From: Pithys albifrons albifrons
Taxonomy: Eukaryota; Chordata; Aves; Passeriformes; Thamnophilidae
Assembly (NCBI RefSeq): GCF_047495875.1
Contig: NC_092471.1
Coordinates: 17,567,001-17,631,000, forward strand
Length of the DNA stretch: 64,000 nt
Direction of reading: 5' to 3'
In this document: piece by piece, positions 24,244 to 38,200 of the stretch
Layout: every line of letters starts with the position of its first letter
Position numbering within the stretch: the stretch's first letter is position 1
Made by a program: the position numbers and the translations under genes
Notes under the pieces: model-generated
Seen by the model: the letters and a program-made list of their open reading frames with translations, nothing else
Databases searched by the model: none
What the model was told of the DNA's origin: nothing

Positions 24244-24277
24244 TGGATAAATCTCCGTGTTGGATAAATCTCCGTGT
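24244..24277 (+). repeat. Perfect 17-bp tandem duplication
   Basis: TGGATAAATCTCCGTGT occurs twice head to tail (24244-24260 and 24261-24277). Confidence 0.95.
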
Positions 24278-27200
24278 CTCCACTGGTGGATAGTGAACCC
24301 CACCCCGGAGGAATTCTAATGGATTCCGTGGTTAACCCCCAGATGCGCCAGAGCAGTGCGTAAGTAAATGAGCAGGTTTATTAAGATGGGGAGCCCTACA
24401 AAAGCCATTGCAAATCCCTTGGTCAGGCCCAAAATGGTTAGTAAGGGATGCCTCGCTCCCTTCCCGGTGTACCTGAAGGAGACTGTATTGGTGTGCCGCT
24501 CATTTGTTATGCAGAGTGTGGGAGGTGACAGGCATGGGAGGTGGCAGGATGGCTGTGATCATTGTGGGGTGTCGGGGAAACGCCGTGCACCCCAAAGGGA
24601 CACCATGTGCTCTCTGTGTAAGAGGAGCACGGAAGGTGGAAGGGAACAGCTTTAGGACTGAGCTGGTGCAGGTGCAGGACCCAGCTGGGGGCAGAGGGGA
24701 GGGTGGGTGAGTGCAGTGTGCATGTCCTGGGTGCAGAGAGCACCCCACGGTAGCCTGGAGGTGACACAGTGCCCAGTGCTGGAACTCTGCCTGCATGGCA
24801 GCTCTCCTGGCAGCCTTTTGACTGGGGTCAGACACGCCATGGGACAGACGGGGGATGAGAGTGTCTCCTTCACTCCGTGCTGGTTTGCAGAGGATAGGGA
24901 GTGAGCTGCCTTAGCATCCGGAGTGACTGTGGATCTGTGCTTTCCCCAGGCCTGGATCCAAACGCCCATTCCTGCAAAGCCAGAGACCTCCAGCACGGGT
25001 GACCAAGCCCCAGCCCAAGGGGGTGATGCTGAGATTCTGATTCTGTGGATGGCCAACCAGGTAGAGGATTGTTGAAAGGACAGGAGGCACCTGGCACCCT
25101 GCAGCAGCCCTGCCACTAAGCTGTTAACACCACACCCGGGTTTCTGGGGCTGCCAGCTGGGTTTATCTAACATAGCCCAGGAGGAAAGTCCTGGAGCCAT
25201 GCTGGCCAGGTTGCTCACAAACGTAAAGGCACCTGAGAAGTCTGTTCAGCAAGTACAGACTTAGCTCAGTTTTCCTCAATCTGTTGGCAGGTCCGTGTAC
25301 CTGCTTGGAGTGTGAAGATCTTGCTGTTAAGTGATCCTGGCCCAGGGGAACCAATTCACTGTTGGTGCTCCCTGCTCCTCAAGAGACACACAGCTCTTCT
25401 GGGCTTTGCTCTCTCTTTGCTCTGGTGACCTTCTCAGTGCCACATTTTACACTGAATATGGTCCAAGAGTGCTAGGGCAGCTCAAAATCCTGTTCCACCT
25501 TCACTGCTGGCTTTTTTTGTCTGAGCAGTTTGGTTTTACTTGATGCCTTGTGTTCAAATGCCATTTCCTTACTCCTGTTCTTGCTGAGGATACCTGGTGA
25601 TTTGGGGCTGGGTACTGCTTGGAGCAGAGAAAGACAAGATTGCAAGGAGCTTCCTTTCAAACCTGGAGAACACGGGATCCTGCAGAGACAGATACTGGGA
25701 CTGTGCCCAGTGCCTGGCAACCTGCCTTCATCACAGTTCCTGGGGCACAGAGTCTGCTTGTGAAGCCTCTTCCTCTCTCTGCCTATCCCTTATCCCTGAA
25801 ATCTGTATTTCCTAAAATAAATGCTATTTCACCCTTCAAAAGTTTTTCCCAAAGCAACAGAGTAAAAGTTTTAACAAAAATACAAAAGTCACATTTTCTG
25901 TGCTTCCTAAAGTAATATGACAGATCTAATATCTGCATTGTTAACTATGAGCATGGGGTTCTTTTCTTTCCAGGTGCTTTCTAACACAGAGTGTTTCTCA
26001 TACTGCACAAGCATGTGGCTGTAGCCACTCCCAAGAGCCTATGGGAAGCAGCTCCCTGGGACCACTAGTTAATGTCTTGGCAAAAGATGCCCTTTCACTG
26101 CAGAAATAGGTGTGTAAATGTTCCTTTTTTGGAAAAAATTGTATTTTGATTAACTGTCTCTTTTTGACCAGATGTGGACTTGCTGTGTTTAGTGATTCTT
26201 TGATGGTTTTTTTTTCCTCCTTTGGTTCTGTCTCCTCCCAGATTGTTTTCTCCTTGTCTTGTTCCCTTCAACAAGCACCATAGGCTTGTCCCTCTCTCCT
26301 TGTTTGCTAGAGCGCTGTCTGACACCCCAGTGAGGGCATTTCTTCTGCAGCAAAAGCCTGAGCTCAACTGCCTTGCTTGTCTGTCATGTGTGTTCTGAAG
26401 TGTGACACGTGGGAGGCTCCATCTCTGTCAAAAGTCTGGCAGATACTTATTTATGAAAGAACATAATAAATAAAACACCACAGCATCAGCAGCTGGGGAA
26501 GAACACCCCCACACTCCCCATGTTCCGGTACATGCTCAGAGCCTGGTGCTGAGCACACTTGGGTTGGCCAAGAGACAATTCTGTCCATCAAGTCCAGTCT
26601 GGGGAGAAGTCCTGATAACTGGCAGACGGTTTTTTCAAGCAGTTCTGAAATTCAGTTCCCTTACCATTAAAAATTGTCTTTCCCCCACTGAGGAGATGGT
26701 TTAATCCATATTCCAGGAGGGATAACAGCACTTTGCTTGCTGGCTTAATCATCATATAACCTTCTCCCTCCTCTGTCATTACCTTGCTGTGCTCCTCTGA
26801 TAGTCATTTTGATAATGGTTATCCCATCTCAGCCCAGGAGGAACTGCATTTCAGCAGGGACCAAAGTGAACTGAGCCCCTGAAGAATTATGGGCTAAATT
26901 CCCAGTCGTGGTGAGTTTCCCCAGATTGCTACTGACAGTAGCACCACACAGCATGGTGGGTCTCTGCACTTGGTGGGGCTGAATTCATACTCACTGAGAA
27001 CCTAAGGAATACTAAGACTAGCAGAAATAATTCTATAAATAAACAGAAAAGTTCTCCCATCTATGGAGAAGCAAAACAAAGTATTTCTCAATTTATTTGA
27101 CTCTGGATGCAATGCTTTCCTGAGTGTGGAAGAAGAGAAAAGCCTGTGTTTTGACAGAAAAATCAATTTGTAAAGGGCAGTTTTCATTCTGTTTTGAACT

Positions 27201-28463
27201 GGAGCAATCCTCATTAAGGCAATATGTGATGGAGACCAAGGACCAAGAACACAAGGGTGGGAGGAAGATCAGAGACAGGCAGGATTGCTCCCAGCAACCC
27301 CACTGTCCTGATGTGCCATTGGCACGCCAAGACTGCTAAGACATTGTTGCAAAATGTCATTAAAATCTTTAAGGAAATGATTTAGCTGTAATAAAAAAAT
27401 TATGGAGATAGCATTATATGCAGTAGATCACTTTAGTTTTTAGGTAAAAGCTGGTGGAACATAGTGTGTGATCACTTCGTATAAAAAACTCCATAAAAAT
27501 AGCACATTTGGCAAAAGTGACAATTTTGCACCAATAGCTGAGCTATCAAAGACAGTTACTGAAGGGGTAATTTGGGTAATTTTAGTCAGTTCTGGGAAAA
27601 TGAGGATTAGGAAGAGGCATAATTAAAATATGCAAAGCCAAAGGGGAATAGAGAATAGATATTAAGTCACTTTAAATTAGTAATTCATAGGAGGGTGGAA
27701 GAGAGAGAAATGGATGATTTTAAGCTCTGAAAGGGCCCTGATATTCCATTGTTGCAGAGAGAAAAGCTATTCAGGGCCTGAGTACATCTTATACACACTC
27801 AGAAATTGGATAGGAGAAGGATTTAAGGCCTCTGTGTCCACTGAGGGTTCCCACCCTGCAGGTTTTCTACAAGCCTAAGGGAATTTCTTTTTGCAGTGGC
27901 ACCAGGAGCTCAGTGCTGGGCAGAGAATGTTTTTGAGAAAGTCTGACTTGAATGGCTGTAGGAGAAGTGGTGAAAGGGAGGACAATAGGCAGGAAACACC
28001 CATGGGGGCACCCACGCTGTGACAACTGCTCTGAGGGCTCCTCTGCCATGTGTGGGATGTGGACATGTCCCTGATGGATTAACAAATGCTGTCCAGTGTC
28101 AGGAAATCACAGCAAATTTGGGGCATTGTGTTGTAATGCTCTGCCACTGAGAATCAGCTGGGACTGGTGGAGGGAGTTCAACTCTCTGCTAATTTGATAA
28201 TTAAATTGTATTGGGACATATTGTAGAACTGAGGCCCATAGGACCAAGTGCCTGTCTAGATTGGTTTCTAATGTCTGTGTGTAATTATCAAACCTCCCAA
28301 GTGGCACTGTGGTGACTGTCACTGATGGTGCTGATTGTCCCTGGGACACAACACTGGCACCAGAATCTGCTGGCTCCCTCTGGTTCTGGACAGGAGGATA
28401 AAGGGGAGGAAGTGGAGAAGAAACCTCCAGCTATTGCTGGAGCAGAGCCTGAAGAATCAGTAA
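24278..28463. other. Non-coding, no gene recognised
   Basis: Moderately GC-rich at 24300-25700, then AT-rich. Open frames of up to 188 codons (minus strand, near 24650-25220) have no recognisable domain and overlap others in all frames, so I do not call them genes. The 24300-24520 part has an AATAAA-type word on the minus strand and could be old LTR sequence, but its ends were not found. Confidence 0.45.
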
Positions 28464-28731
28464 GTGCCCTTAGAAGGCAGCATGCCAGGTGTGGGCATTA
28501 CCCTCACCTTTGCATAGCTTGATTTTATTGTGTAGCACAAATGTCAGCAGTGGGCATTTGACTGCATGGGGGATTATTTACACACTCTCTTTACCTCATT
28601 TCTCTGAAGCTGCTGTAAGATTTGGCATTCTCCAAGACAATCTATAAATGTACTTTGTGAGTTGGAGACAGTTACAGAAGAAAAAAAAGGGTGAATAAAG
28701 AGTCAAACAGGGATTTCACAGCTAAATTCAA
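28464..28731 (+). repeat. ~268-bp duplicated segment, copy 1
   Basis: Starts GTGCCCTTAGAAGGCAGCAT and is about 95% identical by eye to 36453-36719 in the same orientation, including an A-rich run near its end. It lies about 3.3 kb beyond the CAPN6 stop codon. No repeat family recognised. Confidence 0.92.
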
Positions 28732-31700
28732 GCTTTGGTTAGCACTGCTTTTGGTATAATTCAGAGCTGCAAGGTGCCTGTCATTCATGGCTGAAGATTC
28801 TGAGGTCTGGAGTCCTGCCATGATATGGTGCTTCAGTCCAGACACTGACACCTGGAAAATGAGTTTTGACCTTCGTGTTTCATCATCAGATTGCTGTGCA
28901 GGATACATAGGAGACATGAGAAACTGTCCCCTGGAGATACCTGCCCCTCTGCATGGCAGGCAGCATATGGAGGATTCCCTGCCCTCCCTCCCTCCTCTTG
29001 GCAGAACATTGTGACATAGAAGACATATAAATATATATAGACTACTAAAGTGGTGTATATAATGCATAGAGATTACTAAATGTTAGAGCATTATATGAGG
29101 GGGGTGCAAACTGAAAAAATACATAGACACACCATGTACTGTGTAATTATTATACATATAGGCAGTGTGTTACAGTGCTGGGGACCTACATGTACTCTCT
29201 GCTGTGTAGGGCACTTGCACAACACCCCACAACTCTCCTGCACTGTAGCCCCTTATATAATGCTCTCTTATATGTAGATAATGTATATATGTGTGTATAT
29301 ATACTGTGTATATAGTGTTATATACATATTGTGTGTAAATGTATATATACTATATGTATAAAAATATATTTTTATATACATTCGGAGGCCCTTCAATAAC
29401 TGCTACACACTGAGTCCCTTCTATAACTGCTAGAGAGATATAATATCATGGATAGGATACTGTGTGGTATCTTCTATAAATGATGCACTGTGTGTGTCGT
29501 CGTGTCGGTACCTGGCCGTGACTTTACCTGGATGGATAGATGGATGGATACAGATCGCCCTCTCGCGGCTGCCAGTGGGGCAGGCGGAGGCAGAAATCCC
29601 TGAATATGGGTATTTTTTTGTAAACCTTTGCTTAGGCCACTTCATATTGAAAAGTTACAAAAGGTCAAAATGAAACATTTCCCACCCTTTCTCCCCGTTT
29701 TCATTTCTGAGGAACTCTCTGCTGAAGGTGGCCTGCAACCTTCAGATGCAGCATCCTCCAAAAAAACCCTGTTTTCCCACAAGCTGACATTAATTGTTAA
29801 AAAATCCTGTCCAGCTCTGTTAGGAGCAGGAGCCCACAGAAAATGGGCATCTTCCCTGCCCAGCCTGGGCTCTCGTGCAGGGAGCAGACAGCAGCACAAA
29901 CCCCTTTCAACCTGCTCTGACCTTGCTTCACCTGTGATTCACCTGGGAAGCCAGAAGCCTTGTAAATCAACACAGGCAATTGTGTTCCCAGGTTGGATCA
30001 GCTCCTTCTGATGGGCAAATCCTGCCTGCTCCAAGTACTTCCAAGGAATAATAAATGCAGAGGTACAGACACTCTGCTTGGCCTCAGCCTCCTGCAGCTC
30101 CCAGCACTGCGATTTCCTCAGGGCAGCACTGGCCAGCAATGGTGTTCAAAGGCTCCTGTCCCGATGCCATGGGGACAAACTGGGAATGTCTGGAGCTGAC
30201 ATAATTAGCAAGGCATAAAAATCACCACTTTAATACTCACCATCCTGACTTCCTTCTTTGTCAGACTGCAAATGACCAAGAATTACTAGTCATGCTCCCT
30301 CTGCCCTGCTGATATTGGGGTCGACCCTTATGAGGCTGAAATTTCAGAGAATGAGGAACTCTGAAGCCGTGAGTTTACAGAGAATTTCACTTGCCTATGG
30401 GGCATGTAGTTCACACCCCTGACAAATGCTCTGTGTGCCAAATGGCCTGATTCCCAAGCTATTGGAAAAGAACTGGATTTAGGTACTTGGTACATGCAGC
30501 TGAGTTGATGGCAGTGTGGCATCATTCACAGCCTCATGTTCCATCTCCAGTGTGTCAGAGAGCATTTTCTTACCACAGCAGTGATCCTTTTGGAGCCCTG
30601 AGGAGACCTCAAAACTTTTTGTGAAAACATTAACTATATTAAGAGCCATTTATATATTATAAAAATTGCACAGTGTGGCTGGAGTGGTTATGAGGTACAC
30701 AGAAATCCAAGTCTCCTGGCTGTACAAAAGGCAGCACAGTCACCCTTCAGCTTCCCTTTACAGAACAGAATTTGTGACTGAGTAAAATCCATTTCCAAAT
30801 GTTTGACACAGTGAGCCCCTTGCACTACCGGGGTCACTGCCCAGTGTGCCCACACACAGACAGCTCTGAGAGAACCCTGCCATGGGGCTGCAGGCAGAAT
30901 ATAAGAGAAAGTTTGTACCAGAACCCTGCTTTGAAGGAAATGTTGAACAATACCTGTCCTCCATGACAGCCAAGTGAAACTTTATCAAAGATGTTGGATT
31001 TGTCAGCAATAAAGCAAAAATTTAAAAGTGAAACCTGGCACCTGCCAGGGCACAGAACCTTGGTTTTACAAACCCATTCTTGCCATGAGCTAATTTTCTC
31101 CTCTTTCAGTCTGATGCCACCCATCTAACAAAACAAAAGGAGTGTTATTTCATGTTTAGTGTCATGTGGATTGAACAAGTTTTCCTTAGCTAGGAGGCTC
31201 CCATTACTGAATTTGTGCTCTGAGCAAAACCACAGCTGAACTGTGAGGTGCCTTTCCTGTTCTTGGACAGAGATACCAACTTGTGAGTCATCAGCTTGAA
31301 ATGGATAAAAGAAGAATAAGAAAGTCAATCTGAGAGCCTTTACATGGCCAAAGCTCTTATTTGCTGTGGTGTTCAAACAGGTAGTGCAAGATCTGACCCT
31401 CTGTTTTAATTGCCCTGGCTTGCAGGGTCTAAGCCCATGAGCTATGACTGAACTCCTTGAGTAACGACATTTTCATCAAAGAACAGAAAGATCTGATCTG
31501 TACCAATAACAGTGAAATTCATCAAGAAATATATATCCCTCTATTAGGGGAAAAAAATCTCCTTCCCAAATCCGAACTGGTGATGAACAAGGACTGACTG
31601 ATGTGAATCCACCTTGTGCTTGCCACTCCCCAGCCTGCTGGTAGGTGCCCATGGAGCTGGAGCCATTTCTGCCTGCATGCAGTCCTGCTGTTGGGAACAG

Positions 31701-32072
31701 ATAAGGATATGCTGGGAACCTGTGAGGACAGTCACATGGGCTTCCAGCTTATATGCTGAGAGCTCCTGAAAGGTGCCACTGGGAAGATGGTCACATCTTA
31801 ATGAGCTTATTTGCTAACATTTTGTCTGGCCCCTCTTCTACTGTATGTGCTGTGTCATGAACTTATATATGTATAAATACGTATTTTCCTCTCTTTCAAA
31901 GCCTCTCTCTCCCCATTATCAGTGATAACGTGGAGAGTTTTGAGGGCTTTATCTTTTTAAAGCAATTATGTTGATGTGCACCCAGTGCTCCCGAGTCCCT
32001 GCCCCGGCAGGCACAGACGAGCCCCGCTGCTGCGAGGTGACAGCTCAGTCTGGCTCTGCGGGGCTCCGGCGC
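28732..32072. other. CAPN6 downstream flank, non-coding
   Basis: Presumably holds the CAPN6 3' UTR at its right end, but no poly(A) site could be fixed. It contains the AT/GT repeat at 29268-29385. Nothing else recognised. Confidence 0.5.
29268..29385. repeat. TA/TG-rich low-complexity repeat
   Basis: Runs of TATATA, TGTGTATA and AAATATATTTTTATA. The surrounding 29380-29470 also contains near-repeats of a CTTC.ATAACTGCTA word. Confidence 0.8.
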
Positions 32073-32255
32073 TCAGAGCTCCGCGAGGTCATCGCTGGAG
32101 AAAGCCGTGATGGTGATGTGACCCGGCACCTCGGCTGCTGCCTGGCCGCCTCTCCCTTGGAGCTGCAGCGTCTGCCGCTCCCTGGGGTCACTGGGGGAAG
32201 CTGCCAGCACCGCCTGCCCCAGGAGCTGGTCACACAGGATGTTGCTGTTCCAGAC
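32073..32255 (-). CDS. CAPN6: CAPN6 terminal coding exon
   Basis: Sixty codons and a TGA stop (32073-32075) complete the C2 domain: [14 protein letters not shown] at the start, [16 protein letters not shown] at the end. The last eight residues match the CAPN6 C-terminus closely. The exon is more GC-rich than its neighbours. No convincing poly(A) site could be assigned downstream, so the 3' UTR end is unknown. Confidence 0.93.
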   Translation of the reverse strand, partial: VWNSNILCDQLLGQAVLAASPSDPRERQTLQLQGRGGQAAAEVPGHITITAFSSDDLAEL

Positions 32256-35200
32256 CTAGAGACAAGGGAACAGAAATAAACCCAGCTGAAGCGCTGCTGC
32301 TCTCACACTCCACCTGAAAGGGTTGTGCTCGAAAAGGGTCACCCCTATTAACCCCCTGAAAAAGCAGTGAAGAGTGGGCGTACATCTAAATTTAGCTCAC
32401 TGTCTAGAGACCATGTGGGAGAGTCTGGATTTGCATGCTCATTTACATACTCTATGCAAATAAGGAGTGAAATGCAGCATTTTTCCCTTCTAGGTCACAG
32501 TTTGCCTGTGGTTTTCATTGAAACACTAACTCTGGACTAACATGGCTTTGTCTCTATTCCATCAGGTGGCGTATGAGGCAAAAGGTAATTTGGTAAATTC
32601 TTTCAAAGCCTTGGAATGAAATATGCCTTCAGATTCCTAAGTACCATCAGCTGGTGTTTATAGAGTAGACTTAGACCACAGAATCAGCAGAACAGCTCCA
32701 GACATAGCCCACTAAGGGGAGCAGAGATTCTCACATTTCTCCCCTGGGTATCAGCCACACAAAAGAAGAGTTGGCACATGTGAAGCCCAGTGATGATGCT
32801 GTGCTCCCCTCCCTGCCCTCAGTGGCCCTGTCCTGTGTTGCTTGTCTCACCTGAATCATAATAGGACTGTCGATGTTCTTCTTGTAGAAAATCACTTGTG
32901 TGTTGAAGACGGGACTGGTGGTGTTATGCTGCACAGGGGAGCGCACGTGTTGGTTCTCACACTGGACAAGCACATAGGGATCTGCTCCTAAAACACAATC
33001 AGCAGCACAGCTCTTAGGACACAGAATGGCAGCTGAGACCTGCCCAGAAACCCAGGAGAGACAATCCCCTCGTGTGCCTGGCAGCACTGCTGCTACTGAG
33101 CACAGGGACACAGAACCAGAGCATGTCACAGCCACTGCTCCCTGCCCAGGTGAAAACACAGTCATGGAATGGCTCGGTTTGGAAGGGACCCTAGAAATCA
33201 CTTCATTCCAAGCCCCTGCCATAGGCAGCAACACCTTCCACTAGACCAGGTTGCTTCAAGCCTTGTCCAACCTGGCCTTGAACACTTCCAGGGATGGGGC
33301 AGCCACAGCTTCTCTGGGCAAGCTGTGGCAGGGCCTTCCTACCCTCACAGGGAGGAATGTCTTCCCAAAATCCCATCTAGTCCTGCCCTCTGGCAGTGTG
33401 AAGCCATTTCCCTTGTCCTGTCACTCCAGACCCTTGTCCCAAGTCCCTCTCCAACTCTCTTCGAGCCCCTTTAGGCACTGGAAGGGGCTCTAGGGTCTCC
33501 CTGGAGCCTTCTTTCTTCAGGATGAACAACCCCAACTCTTTCATTCTGGTAACTGGGTGCTGAGAGCTGGAAACCAAGCCCCATTTGCTGTGAACTCGGC
33601 TCACTCCTAGACAGGGATGATGATTTTTCCACATTCCCTTGCTGTGCATTCTCCTGGTTCATCTAACAGGAAGTTTTCAAAGGGATTCTCTGAGCTTCCT
33701 GACACTGCTTTAGATGTGAGAGCCAAAATGCATCTGTGTACTGACATCTGATATGAAGATCTGAGTGCCTTGGCCAAAATTAAAGGTAAAAGCTGATAAC
33801 TTCCACAATTCCTGTGTAGGGCAAGGACCAGGAACTGCACAGAACTGCTTTTAGATCCCTGAATGCACACATCAGTGCCCACCCCTAGACTGCCAAGCAA
33901 CAGAGTTCTGTCTCATGTACTCAGATGTATTAGTATTAGGAGGTAGTTTTCAAGAAGCAGTTTCTCTTCCAGAAAGCAAAATATTGGCAAAATACTGGCA
34001 ATATTTTGTACAAGTGCACTGCTTTCAACAAAGTTTTCTGTGGAAAACTCGTTTGTCATTTCATTCCCATAGACCTAAGACAATCTCTTCAGTTCTATAA
34101 TTTGGATTGAGGTAATTCTAAAGCTTATGTTATCACAACATATTGTGTATACGAGAAGTCCTAGTTAATATTTTAAATTATACTTGAGTCCCACCTGACC
34201 CACTGAGATTATTTACCATTCTAGAAATGCTTTGTTGTTTTTACACTGAGCATTTTTATTTGTTATTAATGTTGACTTTTTTTACAATTAGGATCAAGAA
34301 CCACCTGTCTTTATCCTCAAATAGAATGGGTCATTCCACTTTTAATTAACTCTTAATTAAACACAGGCAATGCCATTTTTTAATATTTCAACACAACTAT
34401 CTCTGTCCATTCCTGTTGTTACTTATTACACACTGATTTTAAATAAACCAACTGAGTGTAAGTCAGGCTCATAATAGTTTCTTACACACATTTTGTCACC
34501 ATCTACTTGCAAATACCACCAGTGGAGTGACAGCCCTAAGGAACCATGATCTTAAGGCAGCTTTGTTTTTTTAACAATCCACATCCAGGATGATTTTCCT
34601 CAAACGCATCACTCGTTTACAAGAACAGATATCAACATCTCACACAAACAAACCATGTAACAGCTGCAACCAAATCAGGAGGAGTCACTTCCATGTACAA
34701 GACACAGATGTTTCTATATTCTGCACTGTGGTCGCACCTGGCCAGACCTGTTACCCTGACAACACCTCACAGTTCTATAACAGGTGACAGGGTACTGGCT
34801 TTTCTTAAAGGCAATTACTTTCTGTGTCACTGAATGTGATAATTTAGCTCTGGGCCATGGGGTGTCACCACGTGGCATATCAGGGGTGGAAAATCTGCCT
34901 CTTTGCAAAGCAATTTGGAAAATGGGTCTGAATAAAATGGGGTCTTGCATGACACCCCAGTGGTGTCAACTGAGGGCAAAGAGCAGAGCAACCTTTGATC
35001 ATTAATAGTAATTAAGAGATAACAGGCATAAGAAGGGGTGGGGAAAGGACACAGAGCATAGAGGTGAAGGTATATCCGCAGAAGGGGTGAGGGAGCAGGT
35101 ATTGAAGGGACTTGCTCAGCGAAAGGAAAAGATAATATTTGAAGAGAAGTTCAAATTCTCAACAAGAGCTCAAGAAACAGAGGGAGGTAGAAGAAAACAC

Positions 35201-38200
35201 AAAAGGTTCCTGAACATCAGGACCCCATGATGGCAGTGCTGAATGGTCAGATGTATGAGGACTACTGGCTCCAGTTTGAGAACAAAAGGAAGAAATGGGA
35301 GAGAGGAATATGATGATGAGTCAAGGGATGTTCTCAGCTATGGGTGGCCCAGTTGTGGGCCTGGTTTATTTACCAGCACAGAGACAAAGCAGAAAGGGCT
35401 GTTCATATGGAAAAGCAATGTCCTAGTGCCAGCCATGAGCTGGGAATGGAAACAGCTAGAGCCACTACTCTGGCTACTCTTCTGGCAGTGGAAGGAGGGC
35501 TGGGTTCAGTTCTCAGGCACACATATATGTTCCCAGTTCAGATGTAATGCCAGTCTAAGTTCTCAGAAGCTCCAGAATGAAGTTCTCCTTTATCTCTCCT
35601 CCTTTATCATCAGGGTTTGTCTTCTCTCTGTGCTAAGAGTTGACAGTGAGAAACCAGGCAGGTGGCTGGCCAAGGTAGAATACAATTGACAGGAGACAGG
35701 GACTGAGCATAAGGAATGAGGCAGCTTGAGAGCTGAGATGCTGAGGATCTGAAGGTGCAGGAGTCAAGAAGCCCTGGTGAAATGCAGTAAGACTAATCAG
35801 ACACAGCAGCTCCCACAGAAACAAGTTGCCAACAACCTTTGTACCAGAAAATGAGTCACCTTTGTGTGAGGTCCTCTTAGCAGCAGACAAACACAACCAC
35901 TTCATCTACCTATTTTCTGCTTGAATAAACATATTGACAGGACTTAACCTGAAAGGAAACCTTTCCTTGTCACTCCCAGTGGCAATTGCTGTGTGGCCTC
36001 TTCCCTCATCTCACAGTGCTAATTAGACAGAAGGCCTGCTGTTGACTTTTAAATGTAGTTCCCATCAGGAAATTCTCCAGGAGCAGCAGGTAAGGCCAGT
36101 TTTTTAGTAACTGCCCATGTCACTTTTTCAAATTTCTGGCTGTTATTTCTGCTTGAAGTAAGCATGGGAGAGTGTCCAGGTGTGGATCAAGAGAAGCCAG
36201 AGAGCACACCAAGGAGTTCCATCCTTTTGTGGCAATACTAGAAGGCAGCCTTGTAACATGGGATATTTCTTGCCCCTGGACACATTAATTTCTAGTGTAA
36301 ATTTACAATCAATGTGTTTCAGGAAATTTCTAGATACACTCTTTTAATCTACTGAACAAACAAAGTGAGAAATATGTACCATATCCAGGTTTTTCTGCTA
36401 CCAAAAATGGACTCTAGTATCAATCAGGAGCTCTGCCAAGTTTCCCAGCAAGGTGCCCTTAGAAGGCAGCATGCCAGGTGTGGGCATTACCCTCACCTTT
36501 GCATAGCTTGATTTTATTGTGTAGCACAAATGTCAGCAGTGGGCATTTGACTGCATGGGGGATTATTTACACACTCTTCTTACTTCATTTCTCTGAAGCT
36601 GCTGTAAGATTTGGCATTCTCCAAGACAATCTAGAAATGTACTTTGCGAGTTGGAGACACTTACAGAAGAAAAAAAAGGCTTATAAAGAGTCAAACAGGG
36701 ATTTCATAGCAGAATTCAGGATAATAGGGAAGTCACGGAAGTGAAGTAACTCAGCTCTCCTTCAGAGCCCCTGAATGGATGAGATTTGGAATTCCAGGCT
36801 GAAAAAAACCAAAGGCTTTTACTGAAAGACTTACGTTGATACAAAATGAAAGTATTTTAACTTTTTTTGGTGAAGTTTTATTCAATGTCAAACAATAAGA
36901 TTCATCTAGGGTTTGTGTTCACTTCCCTGATGTTTCTGATGGATTTAAAATTGATAAAATGTTCCACACAGGGAAATGGCAACACTTCTGAAAAAAATGA
37001 TAATGATGGACTGATATTTCTTTAGCCACTTGATGGATTGAATACTAATTCCCAAATAGTATCACTTGACCCAATTATGCACTTTTTCAGCAGATAGAAT
37101 AATAAAGCAGAAATTTTTGCTTAGGTTTAAACACAAAACCTCTGAGTCCATTTCCAACAGACTGTTCTTTCCACAGCTTTTCAGTTCTGTCAGGGTAATT
37201 ATCAGCCCAATACTGGTTGTTGAAACCAAAGTGGAAAAAGATGTTTCAGTTCAACCTGACCATATGTGATAGTACTGGGTCCAAAAGGTATTTGGGCTAT
37301 ACTGTAGTTAAGATATCTATTAGACACTGATTGTAAGTCCTGTGTCTGCATTCCTGAGGTTCTGTGTCACAAGGCACCAAATCTCACAACGCTCTCAGCT
37401 GAAGCTTCATCTTTGGCATCTGCAGGCAATTTGTTCTAATTGGATCCTGTCAGTGCTGTAATTGTGCTAAATACTGTGAAATGCTAAGGGTGGAAAATTG
37501 GCTTTTGTTGCTTTATTGAAAGGAATGTCAGAGGAAAATGTTTAAGGAATTTTAAAAGCAAAAAATCCATTCTTAAAAATGAAAATGTCCTTCACAGGGC
37601 AGGAGCAAGAACATGCTCTTTTCAGTGCACTGCTCTGCTACTCTTGTCATATAAAGCCCCTTCAGCTTCACCCATTCACTCTGCCCAGCTTAGAACAGGG
37701 AGCCAAACCTCATCTTGCTTGGTTGAGGTGTTTGTGACTCTTATTTTTCAGGAAAATTACCACTGAATCAATTTTATGCATCTCTTCCCAAAGAGACACC
37801 CACACTTGACAGAAAGTGGCTTTCCCAGTGAAAAGTACATTCAGTCACCACTCACTGGGTGCCAGGAACAACTACAAAAAGGAGTCTGGAATAAAATTGT
37901 AGCCAGTGAGTGGGAGAAATTTTGCAGCTGCTCTGTGAGACCGAAGATGGACTGTACTGCAGGTCTGAGTCTAATGCTTCTCTATCACATGGAGTTACTG
38001 CAACTGAGCTCTGCATCTGAAGAGAGTGAAGAGTCACCTGCAGCAAACACAGCAGATGTTTCAAGAACCTCTGTAGTTTCCTCATCCAGTTTCATCACAG
38101 TATCTTTGCTCCATTGCTTTCTCCCTGCCAACCACTCTGTGCTGGATGTGTCTACCTGTTTTCACTGCACTGGCCATGGAAAATGAAGGCTGAGAGAGAG

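Noticed and set aside
24652..25218. 188-codon minus-strand open frame
   Set aside because: No start context, splice context or recognisable domain, and other frames are also open in this GC-richer stretch.
1..32072. 3' exons of PAK3, the human neighbour of CAPN6 on this side
   Set aside because: No kinase-domain blocks or PAK C-terminus recognised on the plus strand; synteny cannot be confirmed from this window.
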